Below, piece after piece: positions 22,197-33,986 of a stretch of DNA of 64,000 bases. Position 1 is the stretch's first letter. Each line of letters opens with the position of its first letter. Origin of the DNA: Avena insularis (lineage: Eukaryota > Streptophyta > Magnoliopsida > Poales > Poaceae); assembly GCA_023614405.1 (NCBI GenBank), contig CM042686.1, forward strand, positions 467,636,740 to 467,700,739, read 5' to 3'. A program made the translations under genes and the position numbers. The notes beneath the pieces are model-generated. The model was not told where the DNA came from. It saw nothing but the letters and a program-made list of their open reading frames with translations, and made no database searches.

Positions 22197-23967
22197 CTCC
22201 CCTCTCCAGAAACGCACACATAAACTTTGCCACATGAGCTGGCGCCTTGACCCCAACCAGACTTCCTCATTTGAACTCAGCAATACCGAGATATTCCGCC
22301 GGGTCAAGGGCCTCTTCACAACTGACAAAAACTTCTCCGCTGAGTAGGATTGGGGAATTAAACATTTCTGCCAAGACAGGCTTCCTCCTGCGGTAAATCT
22401 CATGATCCAAACTTTTTCCGAGTTATATCATATGTCGGAATTTGTTATTTGTTTGATCCCTTTGCATTTTTCTTCTTAGTTGTTTCTTCAGCAAACTCTC
22501 GAGGATGGCACCGAGCCTTCTCTCAAATGGGCGAATGATCGAGATGCCCCGGACGAGGAGGAGCCGGGTCAGGAGATGTTCCTGTCGTTCCCCGATGCGA
22601 CCAAGCGACCCACCGTTAACTTCTCTTCTTTAAGAGATTGGCCTAATGATGAAGATGATACTGACGTTGAGATGATGGAAGCATTTGACGCTATCCCCCT
22701 TTCTTACGCCTTTCCGGCATCAGCTAACCCGGGTGGGCAGATCCACGAAGATCCACCTCTCGCCACGGGCGAGCCTGTCCCGGCTGCGTCAAAGAAAAGG
22801 GGAGCTGCTTCTGCTTCTTCTTCTGAACCTTCTAAACCAATGAAGAGACGAAAGAAGTCCGCAGACAAAGCCGCCACCAAACCTACGACTAAGGCCACAG
22901 CTCGTAGAGCTCGGAAGCCTAAGGAGCCATTGACTTCTGACGAGTAAGTCACCTCTTCTTTAACCAATTTTCTGCTTCGTGCTTTTCTTCTGTTGTAACT
23001 TATTATTCGTTACTTGATTCGGTAGGGCTGTTGTGGAGGTTCCCCAGAGCGGGTCCAGCATCACTTCGCCCCTCCGGCATAGCCCTTCTCCCCCTCGTGG
23101 CGAGGATACACGGCCGTTGAGCCCCCTTCAGGAGGGTTCAGCGGCTGCTTTGGGTTCTAGCCCACCTCGTCCAGAGGAGGGCAACCTTGGAGCAGGGGGA
23201 AGTGGCTCTGCCGAGGCAGCAGATGCTCCTAGTTCCACTTCGGCTCAGCCGCAACCTGCTACCTCCGAGGTACCCATAGCACCCCCGCCAAAACCAGCGC
23301 CAGCACCAACACCAACAGCAGCAACACAAGTATCAGCTGCAGCACCAACTCCATCCGCCTCGTCCAAGTCTTCCAAGACTCGGCGAGAAGTCCCAGTTAG
23401 CACCAAGGCAGCTCCCAAGACCAAATCCGCGGCTCAAACCTCAACTTCTCAGCAGCAGCCTAAGGCCAAGAAAACTTCTGACGCCGCCAGGGCAGCATCT
23501 ATCGAGGCTGGACAGCGTACACTCGCGTCCATGCTTCCGAAGAAGACCCCACCAAAGAAAGACACCTCCGCCGGGTCAGCTGATGCGCAACTTGTTTTGC
23601 ACACCAGGCCCACTGCTGCGCTAGTTGAGATGAGGGAGTCCCACGCCAAGGGTTTGATCGCGCCCCACATGCTTAGCGGAGAGCTCTATCCTCCGGCCTT
23701 GATCGATTTTGTCAATAACTAGAACAAGGCGGAGTTCATCAATAACGACGATCTCCCGGAGAAATTTGGGCCTGCCGAGTTTGCGGTGCAGAAGAACACA
23801 GCTACCAAGGCTATCAACTTTGCCGGCCTGATGATGGAGGTACGCTACTTCGTCTTTTCTTTAACATGTACTAGTGCTTAGTCATGTAACCATTAGTCCT
23901 CGAGCCTCCGGGGGTGTAACTTGTTACTCGGCCGGATGCTCCTTAGAGAATTAGCGTAGCTCCCTAG

Positions 23968-25262
23968 TAACTTCGGATATGCACACACCTAGAGCCGGGT
24001 TAAGTTCCACTTGGCCTGGATCTTGTACACTTCGAATATGCACACACCTAGAGTCGGGTTAAGTTCCACTTGGCCCGGATCTTGTACACTTTGAATATGC
24101 ACACACCTAGAGCCGGGTTAAGTTCCACTTGGCCCGGATCTTGTACACTTTGAATATGCACACACCTACAGCCGGGTGAAGTTCCACTTGGCTCGGATCT
24201 TGTACACTTCGAATATGCACACACCTAGAGTCGGGTTAAGTTCCACTTGGCCCGGATCTTGTACACTTCGAATATGCACACACCTAGAGCCGGGTTAAGT
24301 TCCACTTAGCCCGGATCTTGTACACTTCGAATATGCACACACCTAGATCCGGGTTAAGTTCCACTTGGCCCGGATCTTATACACTTTGAATATGCACACA
24401 CCTAGAGCCGGGTGAAGTTCCACTTGGCCTGGATCTTGTACACTTCGAATATGCACACACCTAGAGTCGGGTTAAGTTCCACTTGGCCCGGATCTTGTAC
24501 ACTTCGAATATGCACACCTAGAGTCGGGTTAAGTTCCACTTGGCCCTGATCTTTTACTCTTTGAATATGCACACACCTAGAGCCAGGTTAAGTTCCACTT
24601 GGCCTGGATCTTGTACACTTCGAATATGCACACACCTAGAGCCGGGTTAAGTTCCACTTGACCCGGATCTTGTACACTTCAAATATGCACACACCTAGAG
24701 CCGGGTTAAGTTCCACTTGGCCTAGATCTTGTACACTTCGAATATGCACACACCTAGAGCCGGGTGAAGTTCCAGTTGGCCCGGATCTTGTACACTTCGA
24801 ATATGCACACACCTAGAGCCAGGTTAAGTTCCACTTGGCCCGGATCTTATACACTTCGAATATGCACACACCTAGAGCCGGGTTAAGTTCCACTTGGCCG
24901 GATCTTGTATACACTCGAATATGCACACCTAGAGCGGGTTAAGTTCCACTTGGCCGGATCTTGTACTCGAATATGCACACACCTAGAGCGGGTGAAGTTC
25001 CACTTGGCCCGGATCTTGTACTCGAATATGCACACACCTAGAGCGGGTTAAGTTCCACTTGGCGGATCTTATACTCGAATATGCACACACCTAGAGTCGG
25101 GTTAAGTTCCACTTGGCCCGGATCTTGTACACTTCGAATATGCACACACCTAGAGCCGGGTTAAGTTCCACTTGGCCCAGATCTTGTACACTTCGAGTAT
25201 GCACACAACTAGAGCCGGGTTAATTTCCACTTGGCCCGGATCTTGTACACTTCGAATATGCA
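23968..25262. repeat. 59-bp tandem repeat (about 22 copies) inside the largest intron of the antisense ORF
   Basis: The unit begins TTCGAATATGCACACACC and ends GGATCTTGTACAC. Successive unit starts at 23,972, 24,031 and 24,090 give a period of 59. Most units differ by one to three bases; units between about 24,890 and 25,080 are shortened by small deletions of C/G and TACACT. The array nearly fills the inferred intron 23,840-25,291 and lies between pol and the 3' LTR of the Tat element, a position where Tat-lineage elements often hold tandem repeats. Confidence 0.93.
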
Positions 25263-26648
25263 CATGATCAAGTCATTTTTGCTTTTCTCAGGTCACCACC
25301 AATCGCCGAAGTGCTGAGTTTCAGCGCCTCTTGGATACACACAAGGCGCTGCGCTCAAAGCATTCTACACTTCTCGCTGAGTTTGAGAAAAGGGGTAAGT
25401 TTTCACTTTGACTTTTTTCTATCTGTTTGAGTCTTTTCTCGCTGAACTAATCTCTCATTTGAATTTGTGCAGCTAGAGTGTAGGCCGAAAACACCCTCAT
25501 GAGGAAGAACTTGGACCAGATTAAAGGTAAGTCACTTCGGTTACTTAACTTCTATGCTCTCTTTCCCTTCTCCTGAGCTCGGCGAATATTCATACCTCGG
25601 CTTTGCCGGGTCAACAAACTGTTTCAGCATCTCTTGAAGATAGTGTGCCCGTGCCTGATATGATGCTGCATTTTCTCGAACAAGCAGGGTAGCATCAGGT
25701 CGAACTTAAGAAGAAGGATGATGAGCTCGCCCTTCTCCGGACCAAAGATGATGAGATTGCCAATCTCAAGGCAGAAATGTAAAAACTCAAGGCACTCCAC
25801 AAAACCGAGATGGATAAAGCTGGCCAAGATTTCTCTAAAGAGCAAGAACGCCTCAACCTCCAAATTGCCAAAGATCAAGAACTGCTGAAGGAGGCCGACA
25901 TTAAGCTTGAGTCGGCAAATACTAAACTTGTGCAACTCTAGAAGAGGCGTGACAACTGCACCAAGGAGCTGATCCGGATCCACAGCCATATTTCTTGTAA
26001 GTTCTTTTCCTTCAGCCGGCATGAATCTCTCCGGGTCAACCTCCTTCACCTATTTCACTTGTCTTGTTTTCAGACAAATTTCCGGAGGGTGATGCCATTG
26101 CAGCCACTACCGTTGCGAAGTTCTGCTAGAAGAGGGGTACCCCAACTGGTTCTGGCGCTAAAAATATTCCCTATGACATGGAGGACCTGCTGGTCAGCTT
26201 ATCTTCTCGCGTCGAGATTGTGAAGAACTATGGTAAGGATATCTTAGATGTAGCAGTCCGGATCTTTAATGCCTTTTGGCCTGATGAAGATACTCTGGAG
26301 GGGTCCACTGCTCTGATTAACAAGTTAATGGAGTGCGAGACTCAACTTGACCTCTGGAGGGATTCCGTCGGACGCGCCGGAGCTGAAACCGTCCTCCACT
26401 ATGTGCTCACATGGTATGAAAAAATAAACCTGAAGCTTCTCGAGCGCATGCGCACCGGATTAAGATGGTCCAATGACCCCGGATGGTTAATGGAGTGTGA
26501 GACTCAACATGACGAATATGTCGAAGATGGTTCGGGTGAGGAGGAAGAGGACAAAGCCTTGGACGTCGAAGAGAATGAAGATGACGTTGAAGCTGAGGCC
26601 GAAGTTCCACCTGCTAGCGCCGAGTTACCTCCTCCTGCTGCTCCTTGA

Positions 26649-27289
26649 TCACCAGCAAACACTTTGAAGTTTATCAGATCCCCGTTATGTCGGATTCAAA
26701 TGTGTTAAGCACACTGATTATATTTTGCTACTAAGTTGCTCGTGCCGGATTAACTTGGGTGTAGTCCCCGAGTTCATTTTCTTGTTTATCCAATTTCCTG
26801 GCTCGGCTCGTGTCTACCTTGATTCGGTTTTATGACTTACGAGTCCGAGTTTCAAAAATTGACTTAACAATACTTGGAAACTTGAGGACTAGCTCAAAAT
26901 AACTCAGCAAAGTAAATATAAAGTAAGCGTAAGGTTAGTCCGAATAACAAATATCGGCTCGATTAAGTTCTTTTCCTTAGTCGTTTTTTCATGTGCTACG
27001 CAATTCCAAACTTGTTCTCTTGCTTGCCATGAAGCCAAATCTTGTTGGATAGCAGAAAGTCGAAGAGTTGAGTTTTTGGTGCTCACACACTACTAATCCG
27101 GCTTAGGTAGAAGCAACTTACGCCAGCCGACATATAAATAACAAATACAGAAAACAGTAAATAGCATTAAGGCAGTCCCTGAGTTACTGCTCGAGGTGCC
27201 AAGATTTCATTGATAAACATATGAGAAGATTCAGATACACACACTTCTTTGTTAAGTGTAGAATGGACAGAGTAGAGCTACATTCCATG
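26649..27289. other. non-coding spacer between the antisense ORF stop and the integrase end
   Basis: The two genes converge here. Plus-strand text shows no coding sense after the TGA at 26,646; the minus strand becomes integrase-like from about 27,600 leftwards to about 27,300. I see no clear terminator signals. Confidence 0.5.
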
Positions 27290-28560
27290 GACGCTTAGAT
27301 TCCTCGCCCTACCTGTCTGCCTTGTTCTTCTCCTGTGGTTTTGCATCATTGAGATAATAATAGTCATTGTGCAATGATTTGCTCACAATGAATGGCCCTT
27401 CCCATGGAGGGGATAGCTTATGCATACCAGCAGTATGATGTACCAACTGGAGTACCAGATCACCTTACCAAAAGACTCGGGGGTTAACTTTCCGGCTATG
27501 ATAGCGTCGAAGATTTTGCTGATATATGGCGGATCTGGACAATGCCAATTCTCTCGCTTCTTCCAGCAGATCAACATCATTTTGCTGGGCTTCACGCACT
27601 TCGGCTTATGTGTATTGGGTGACTCTAGGCGAATCATGCTCTATGTCGGCTGGTAATACAGCTTCTGCCCCATATACCAGAAAGAATGGTGTATAGCCTG
27701 TTGATCGATTCGGAGTTGTTCTTAAACTCCACAGTACCGCTGGTATTTCTTCTATCCAGCACCCCGCTGATCTTTGCAGCGGCTCAATGAGCCGGGGTTT
27801 TATCCCAGATAATACTAATCCGTTGGATCTTTCCACTTGTCCATTCGATGCAGGGTGGGCTACTGAGGCAATGTCCAGCCGGATCTTCTTATCTCGGCAG
27901 AATCGTGCAAATGCTCCTTCAGCAAAATTTGTGCCATTATCTATTATGATACTGTGAGGATAGCCATATCTTAGAATGATATCTTTGAGGAATGTTACGA
28001 CCGTAGCTCCATCACATTTTCTTATTGGCTTCACTTCAATCCACTTCGTAAACTTGTCCACCATAACCAAGATATGAGTCATGTTTCCTCTTGCTGGTTT
28101 AAACGGGCCAACCATATCCAGGCACCATATGACAAATGGCCATGTAATAGGTATAGTCTTGAGCTCTGACATTGGCATGTGCGTCTTGGTAGCATACCTC
28201 TGACAACCGTTGCATTTTCTCACCAGATCTTCTGCTTGTTCCAGGGCACTTGGCCAGTAGAACCCATGTCGGAAAGCTTTTGCCACTAATGCTCTGGACG
28301 AGGCGTGATGCCCACATTCCCCTTGATGTATATGTCGGATGATGTCGATCCCTTCTTCTAGGTCAACACATCGTTGCAGGAAATTTGTGATGCTCCTCTT
28401 GTATAGATCGGCATTGATAATCGTGTATGCCTTAGCGTGCCTCTGCACTTGCATTGAAAGCACTTCATCATCGGGCAAGGACCCATCCTTCAGGAACTGG
28501 AATATAGGCAGTGCCCAAGCAGGTATGGCTCGGACTAGAAACACATCCTCGTCCACTTCC
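27290..28560 (-). pseudogene. integrase of the Tat Gypsy element
   Basis: The integrase forms the C-terminal two thirds of a 506-residue frame (27,606-29,126). The N-terminal HHCC zinc finger is visible (HIHQGECGHH, then CNGCQ). The catalytic triad appears in CLDMVGPF (D), IIDNGTNF (D) and SNGQVERSNG (E), all present. Downstream, past the end of the frame at 27,606, coding sense continues with stops to about 27,290 (ARELALSRSAIYQQNLRRYH and MHKLSPPWEGPF), the usual C-terminal region of plant Gypsy integrases. The catalytic core looks unharmed. Confidence 0.9.
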
Positions 28561-29771
28561 ATTCGATCTATCGGCATAACCTCTGCCGGGTTAGGCTGCG
28601 CAGTCCCTGGGTTCTGTGAAGCAGTCCCCGGGTCTCCTGAGGCACTTCCCACATCAATGTCCATGGGTACAGCTCCGGACTCGGATTCTGGGGGTGGCCT
28701 GATAGATGGCTTTCTGAGGTGCTCCAGTGCTACACCTGGTGGAATCACTTGTCGGGTGGATCCGAGTTTCGACAATACGTTGGCAGCCTCATTTTCTAGC
28801 TGGGGTACATGATGGAACTCGCATCCCTCGAAGTATCCCGATATTTTCTGCACATGGAATCTATACAGTGCCATGTTTTCATCCAAGGCATCCCATATCC
28901 CCGAGACTTGCTGAACTACCAAATCAAAGTTGCCAAAGCATTGGATCCGACGTATTCCAATTTCTTTTGCCACTTTCAGCCCATGCACAAGTGCTTCATA
29001 TTCTGCAACATTGTTTGACGCTGCAAAGTGGATCTGTAGCACATACTTTAGCTGGTCCTTCTTGGGCGAGGTAAGCACAACTCTGGCGCCTAACCCGGTT
29101 TTCGTTTTTGATCCGTCAAAATGCATTCTCTAGTAGTTCGGATCCGGCAATGGTGGCTCATACTGCATCTCAGCCCAATCCACGAAAAAGTTGGCCACAG
29201 CCTGAGACTTGATCGCATCTCTCCTGTCGAATTGTGGAGCATAAGGAGCTAGTTCAATTGCCCATTTTGCGATTCAGCCGCTTGCATCCTTATTGCTCAT
29301 TATCTCAGATATGGGGGCTTCACATATCACTTTAATGGGGTGTTCTTCGAAATAGTGCTTTAGCTTCTTTGCTGCCATATATACACCATATGCCATTTTT
29401 TGATAGTGAGGACAATTCTGCTTTGATGCTGACAATACTTCACTCAGGTAATAAACTGGCCTCTGCACTGACTTACCCTTCTCGTCGCGCTCTACCACTA
29501 TTACTGCACTTATCACTCGATTGGTTGCGGCTACGTAGAGCAACATTGGCTCTTTTGATAGTGGAGAGGCTAATACTGGTGTAGTGGCCAACATTTTCTT
29601 TAGCTGAATGAAGGCTTCATTGGACTGCGGCGTCCATACAAATTTGTCTGACTTTTTCATTAGTTGATAGAGAGGCAATGCCTTTTCTCCCAACCGACAT
29701 ATAAACCGACTTAAGGATGCCAGGCTACCAGTGAACTTCTGGACATCGTTAAGACACTTCGACAATTCCAT
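28561..29771 (-). pseudogene. two RNase H domains of the Tat Gypsy element
   Basis: The first, retroviral-type RNase H follows RT (29,274-29,771: PVLASPLSKEPMLLYVAATN, then YYLSEVLSASKQNCPHYQKM). It ends at TGA 29,274-29,276, most simply a CGA-to-TGA change. A second, structurally different RNase H begins near 29,120 (MHFDGSKTKTGLGARVVL, AASNNVAEYEALVHGLKVA) and is continuous with integrase. This additional domain is the hallmark of the Tat lineage. A stop just before the MHFDG start separates the two. Confidence 0.87.
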
Positions 29772-29783
29772 TCGTTCTATGGC

Positions 29784-30515
29784 TCAGATTTTCATTGGAT
29801 TAACTTCGATACCTCGGCTGGAGATAAGGAATCTGAGTAATTTCCCAGCCAGGACACCAAAGGTACACTTCTCCGGATTAAGCTTCATCCGGAATCTCCT
29901 TAGGTTCGCGAATGTTCGCCTGATATCTTGAAGGAGCGTTTTGCTTTCCTTGGTTTTTATAACCACATCATCCACATATACTTGCACATTTCCACCAATT
30001 TGATCATGCAAACATTTTTGCATACATCTTTGGTACGTTGCCCCTGCATTACGTAAACCAAAAGGCATGGTGCGATAGCAATAAGCCCCGTACGGGGTGA
30101 TAAACACGGTCTTTATTTGATCACTTGGGTTCAGAGGTATCTGGTGGAAACCAGAATACGCATCTATGAATGACAACAGTTCACACCCAGCAGTAGAATC
30201 TATGACCTGATCTATCCTTGGCAGTGGGAATGGATCTTTTGGACACGCCTTATTCAGATTCGTGTAGTCGATGCACATACGCTAAACCACTGCCACATTC
30301 GGATCATATTTTTTCTTTTCCACAAGCACCGGATTAGATAGCCAATCCGGGTAAAGCACTTCCATGATAAAACCGGCTGCGAGGAGCCGAGCTATCTCAT
30401 CTCCAATGACCTTTCTCCTATCTTCAGCGAAGCGGCGGAGAGGTTGCTTCACCGGCTTTGCTCCGGGTCTCACATTCAAAGAGTGCTCGGCCAACTCCCT
30501 CGGAACACCTTGCAA
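29784..30515 (-). pseudogene. reverse transcriptase of the Tat Gypsy element
   Basis: Two in-phase frames encode the Gypsy RT: the N-terminal part (HSLNVRPGAKPVKQPLRR) and, after TAG at 30,282-30,284 (most likely a former TGG), the palm domain with MCIDYTNLNKACPKDPFPLP, the MPFGLRNAGATYQR motif and catalytic YVDDVV. The thumb follows (LNPEKCTFGV). The stop is the main lesion. The order on the minus strand is protease, RT, RNase H. Confidence 0.92.
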
Positions 30516-30929
30516 GTCCTGTGTGGACCAAGCAAAGATATCCCAATTCTCACGGAGGAAGTTGATGAGCTCGCTTTCCTATTTGTCAGTTAACCCGGCA
30601 CCAATTGTTACGGTGCGATCTAGGAACAGATCATCAATAGGCACTTTCTTTGTATCCTTTGTTGCTTGAAACGAAACACTTCCATGCGGGTTACTCAGCG
30701 CCGGCATATACTGCTGTGCGGATTGAGCCAATGCCGCTACTTCCTAGATCTTTCTCTTTTCTTGTGCGATCACCAATGACTCGGCTAGGTTAGACCCGGC
30801 CGACGCACACTCCATGGAATGTCGGAAATCTCCTGCTATCGTAATTACCCCATTTGTCCCAGGCAACTTCATCTTTAGGTAACTGATGTGACAACTCGCC
30901 ATGAATTTGTTCAGGGCTGGCCTGCCGAG

Positions 30930-31724
30930 TTACGCGTGATATGCGCTTTCCCAGTTCACAAACTCAAACTCCAAATTCTCAGTTCGACAGTTATCTCGTG
31001 TGCCGAACAATACGTCAACCCAGACCTTGCCAATGGGTTCACAAGAAATGCCTGGCACAATACCATGGAAAGTTGTCCTCGTGGTCTGCAGCATATTCTC
31101 CAAGATAGCCAACTTGCGCATGGTATCCACATACATGATATTAATGTTGCTGCCATTGTCGATTAGCACCTTAGGAAATCTCACATTGATATTGGGGCCG
31201 ATGAATGTTGGGTCCAGCACCAATGCATATGAACCGGGACTCGGCATAAGCTTGGGATGATCCTTGATATTCCAGGTAATTTCCTGATCCGACCAAGGCA
31301 TATACCTCGTCACTGCCGGCATAACCGCATTCACTTCCATGTGTCGGTGTTGCAAGCTTTTTCTATCCGTTTCCTCAGTGGTAAACACACAGTAACTCTG
31401 GTAATGCTCTCTGTATTCATTTCTCCCCTCGTTTCCGGGGTATCTTTGATCTGGCAGATGCTGATTTTCCACCTGATGCACTACATCCCTTCTCTCATGA
31501 TTTTCATACCTCGGCGGAGGTGGTGGCAACATTAACTGTTGCGTGTTCGCTCCAGAGAGCAATTGCTGCCAAGGTAACTCCTGCCGAGGTTGTTCGTTCC
31601 GAGGTGCCTGAGCATTCCCCGGACCACTTTGTTCTATCTTCCTCATCCACTCACATTGTCGGGTCGTGTGACCCACCAGGTTACTCGGATTTGGCGTGTG
31701 AAATTTGCACGGTTGATCCAGCAT
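30930..31724 (-). pseudogene. gag C terminus and protease of the Tat Gypsy element
   Basis: A 264-residue frame starts with a CCHC-like zinc-binding stretch (CKFHTPNPSNLVGHTTRQC), has a Gln/Pro/Arg-rich linker, and then the aspartic protease with VLIDNGSNINIMY. The active site is D-N-G rather than the D-G/T-G seen in most relatives. Between this frame and RT (30,516-30,929) coding sense persists with stops. The protease may be inactive, though the residue after the catalytic Asp varies between families. Confidence 0.8.
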
Positions 31725-31848
31725 TGCTTCATACGTATACCTCGATCGGTCTTTCTTTTCTTGCCACTGTTTCTTCTTCTCTGGTGTCCAAGTTTTCTTG
31801 CCATCATTTCTCCGAGTCCATTGTTGCCCTCCAGTTTTCTGACGTTGA

Positions 31849-33667
31849 TTACTCCTTGCTTCGGGTTGATCTTGATTTACGCAGTAACTTGTTGCGAACT
31901 ATACCTGTAATCCGGTCTATCATCTCTTCTCTTACCCCGGTAATCACTCCGCCAGGATGATCCAGCTCCATCTCGCTGGTAGTACTCCTCATTTGACTCG
32001 TTTGACGTAAGTCGGGGTTGAGTCGGATCACCCAAGGCATATGAATCAGCAATCCGGATCGTCTCTGCCAGTGTAGTTGGCATATCCCTTTGTAGCCTTT
32101 GCCACAACATGCTTGCATATCTACACCCTTGTGCAAACCAAGCTATTGCATGTGACTCGATCACGCCCTCACATGAGTTTCTCACGGTGCACCAGCGGGT
32201 TAAGAACTCCCTGTTTGTTTCATTTGGTCTCTGTTTGGACATTGCTAAGGTTTGTGGCCTATTCGGCCTCTGATACGTGCTCGAGAAGTTACTGACGAAC
32301 ATTTCCTCAAAATCAATCCAACAGTTGATACTTCCGGGCGGCAAATTATTTAGCCATACCCTTGCTAGCCCTCTAGCATCTGAGGTACATATCTCACAGC
32401 CCATCTCAAGTTGCCTGTAGCAATTTTTACTACCATAGCATAGTCGATCAACCAATCCTCCGGCTTTGTGTTGCCGTCATATGTTTTTGTGCCTCTGGGT
32501 AACTGGAAGTTCGGTACCGGAGGCTCCTTCATGATTCGGGGCCCAAAATACGCCGGACCCGGAGGACCTTGACACTCAATTTGCTCCGACCTATAAAGCT
32601 GATCCAGTTTTAACCTGGCGTCGTCAGGCATCAAGTCCCTGCTTCCCAATCTTGACCCTATCATGTGATAGTCCGGCCTTGGGTATCCTGCGTTCACCAT
32701 TTCTGAATCACCATCATTATATTTGTCTTGCTCTCGTGGAGCGCCTCTCTGTTGCATACCTTGGCCGGCACTTCGCTCTTGCCATGGTATATTCCGCTGC
32801 TGCGGTTGCCCTGCACCCGCCGAGTTGTGCTGTCCGGCATAGCCGTTTACAGCGTTTCCCTAACCGGCATTGCCTTGGTTGCAGTTACCTCGGCCAGCTT
32901 CACCTCGGCTGACCCTTTGTCGATCTTCATTTGCTTGCACTTCTTTTCCTTTCCCTGCCCTTGTTGGGTCATATGGGACTATTTGCTTATTTCTCCTCGC
33001 CGAGGTTACCGGTTCCTCTCTTCTTGGGTCACCATGAGGGGATGATGCAGCTCCAGCTGATTTCTCCAGGTTACCTACAGCTGAATGAACGACTTTGGAG
33101 GCCCCAGCCCTTGTCGGGTTAGCCCTGAGAAACTCTCCATTTTGTTTGTTAGCGATCCGAACTAACTCATTGACTCTTTCCTGCTGTCTTTGTCGGGCTT
33201 CACCCGTCAAAGCCTCTAACTCGGATGCAGCTGCATCCGCTGCTCTGACGTTCTTTGTCGGGGTACTGTACTTCAGCGGCCCCGCAGACAGAAAGTTCTC
33301 TGACTCCTCAACTCTAGTATCACCCTCTTTGTTCATTTCACTGATGATGTTTTTTCCCCTTTACTTTTACAGCATCTACCTTATTTGCTCTTGCGTACTC
33401 ACGCAGTGTCATGTTCAACGACTACTGAGCCGCGGCTATCTTTTTTGCACCCTCTAGTATTTTCTGCCTAGTTTCCTCTAACTTGGCCTGTGCCTGAGCC
33501 GGATCTACTACAGGTGCTATGGGGCTTTCTAGGCTATCTATCGCCTGCTGCAGCACGTTCTCTGGCCTCTCTAGTGTAGGACCTCTACTTTTCCTTGGTG
33601 CCTCAGGTGTTACCTCCGGATCTAGTGCCGGATCCTTGCTCGCGCTAGCGCCAGGCACTGTCATCAT
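31849..33667 (-). pseudogene. gag of the Tat Gypsy element (several frames)
   Basis: The likely start is the tandem ATGATG at 33,667, about 320 bases after the PBS (MMTVPGASASKDPALDPEV). Coding sense runs through a Glu/Gln/Ala-rich coiled-coil-like stretch, past stops near 33,423 and 33,340, into 32,860-33,336. It then enters the capsid domain (32,365-32,757 and 31,877-32,455) with PNFQLPRGTKTYDGNTKPED, ARVWLNNLPPGSINCW and FEEMFVSNFSSTYQRP, the Retrotrans_gag signature. Frameshifts between these pieces make gag non-functional. The overlapping plus-strand ORFs are shadows. Confidence 0.82.
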
Positions 33668-33967
33668 CACCTCGACACGGTCAGGGGAGCGAGTGATGCG
33701 CGCCCCGTGAACCGCGCTAAGGGGTGGCTCTCCTTCCTCAACAACGTGTCGCGGGTGAACGCACGACACATCGACAGTGACGTAGATCTTGTGCGCGCCA
33801 AGCTTGACGAAGAGGCTGTTGCGCGGAAGCGGTCGCTTGCCGAAGCAGCCAGGATTGTCGCTGACAAAGTCCAGCGCTCCAAAGCGCTGAATAAGCCTAG
33901 AGACGATGCGCTCGCCATTGCTGATGAGGTTTCCTGTCCGGATCTTCACTCCTGCTAGCGCCGCTAG

Positions 33968-33985
33968 CCCCACGGTGGGCGCCAA
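33968..33985 (-). other. primer binding site of the Tat Gypsy element
   Basis: On the minus strand TTGGCGCCCACCGTGGGG starts one base after the 5' LTR. TGGCGCC-type PBS sequences are usual in plant Gypsy elements. It sets the direction of the element as right to left. I do not assign the tRNA. Confidence 0.88.
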
Positions 33986-33986
33986 C

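Larger units (their letters stand above)
12854..26648 (+). pseudogene. antisense multi-exon ORF of the Tat element (Transposase_28, putative gypsy-type transposon family), split by Copia A2
   Basis: It begins at ATG 12,854 (MTEEELAVAEAEMEEEVEN). It contains the family's FLSHFQHGFGLPVSDFF segment, then, after a frameshift near 13,145, the GYVGLWPTNELWIRFF segment. Copia A2 (13,594-22,196) splits it, and sense resumes in phase at 22,202. Exons inferred from GT/AG junctions and continuity are 22,202-22,392, 22,480-22,943, 23,026-23,839, 25,292-25,394, 25,473-25,526, 25,628-25,995 and 26,074-26,648. The middle is Pro/Ala/Ser/Lys-rich with a basic KPMKRRKKS patch that could be a nuclear signal. 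The 25.3-26.1 kb exons look like a coiled coil, and the C terminus is very acidic. Stops (for example TAG 23,720, TAG 25,480, TAA 25,781) show decay. Function is unknown. Confidence 0.82.

Noticed and set aside
23968..25262. Centromeric or subtelomeric satellite
   Set aside because: The 59-bp array lies wholly within the Tat element and in one intron of its antisense ORF; it is an element-internal repeat.
33667..33918. 83-residue minus-strand ORF as the Tat gag start
   Set aside because: The frame stops at 33,667, while the capsid-bearing frame continues from the ATGATG at 33,667; the Ser/Ala/Arg composition shows no gag resemblance.
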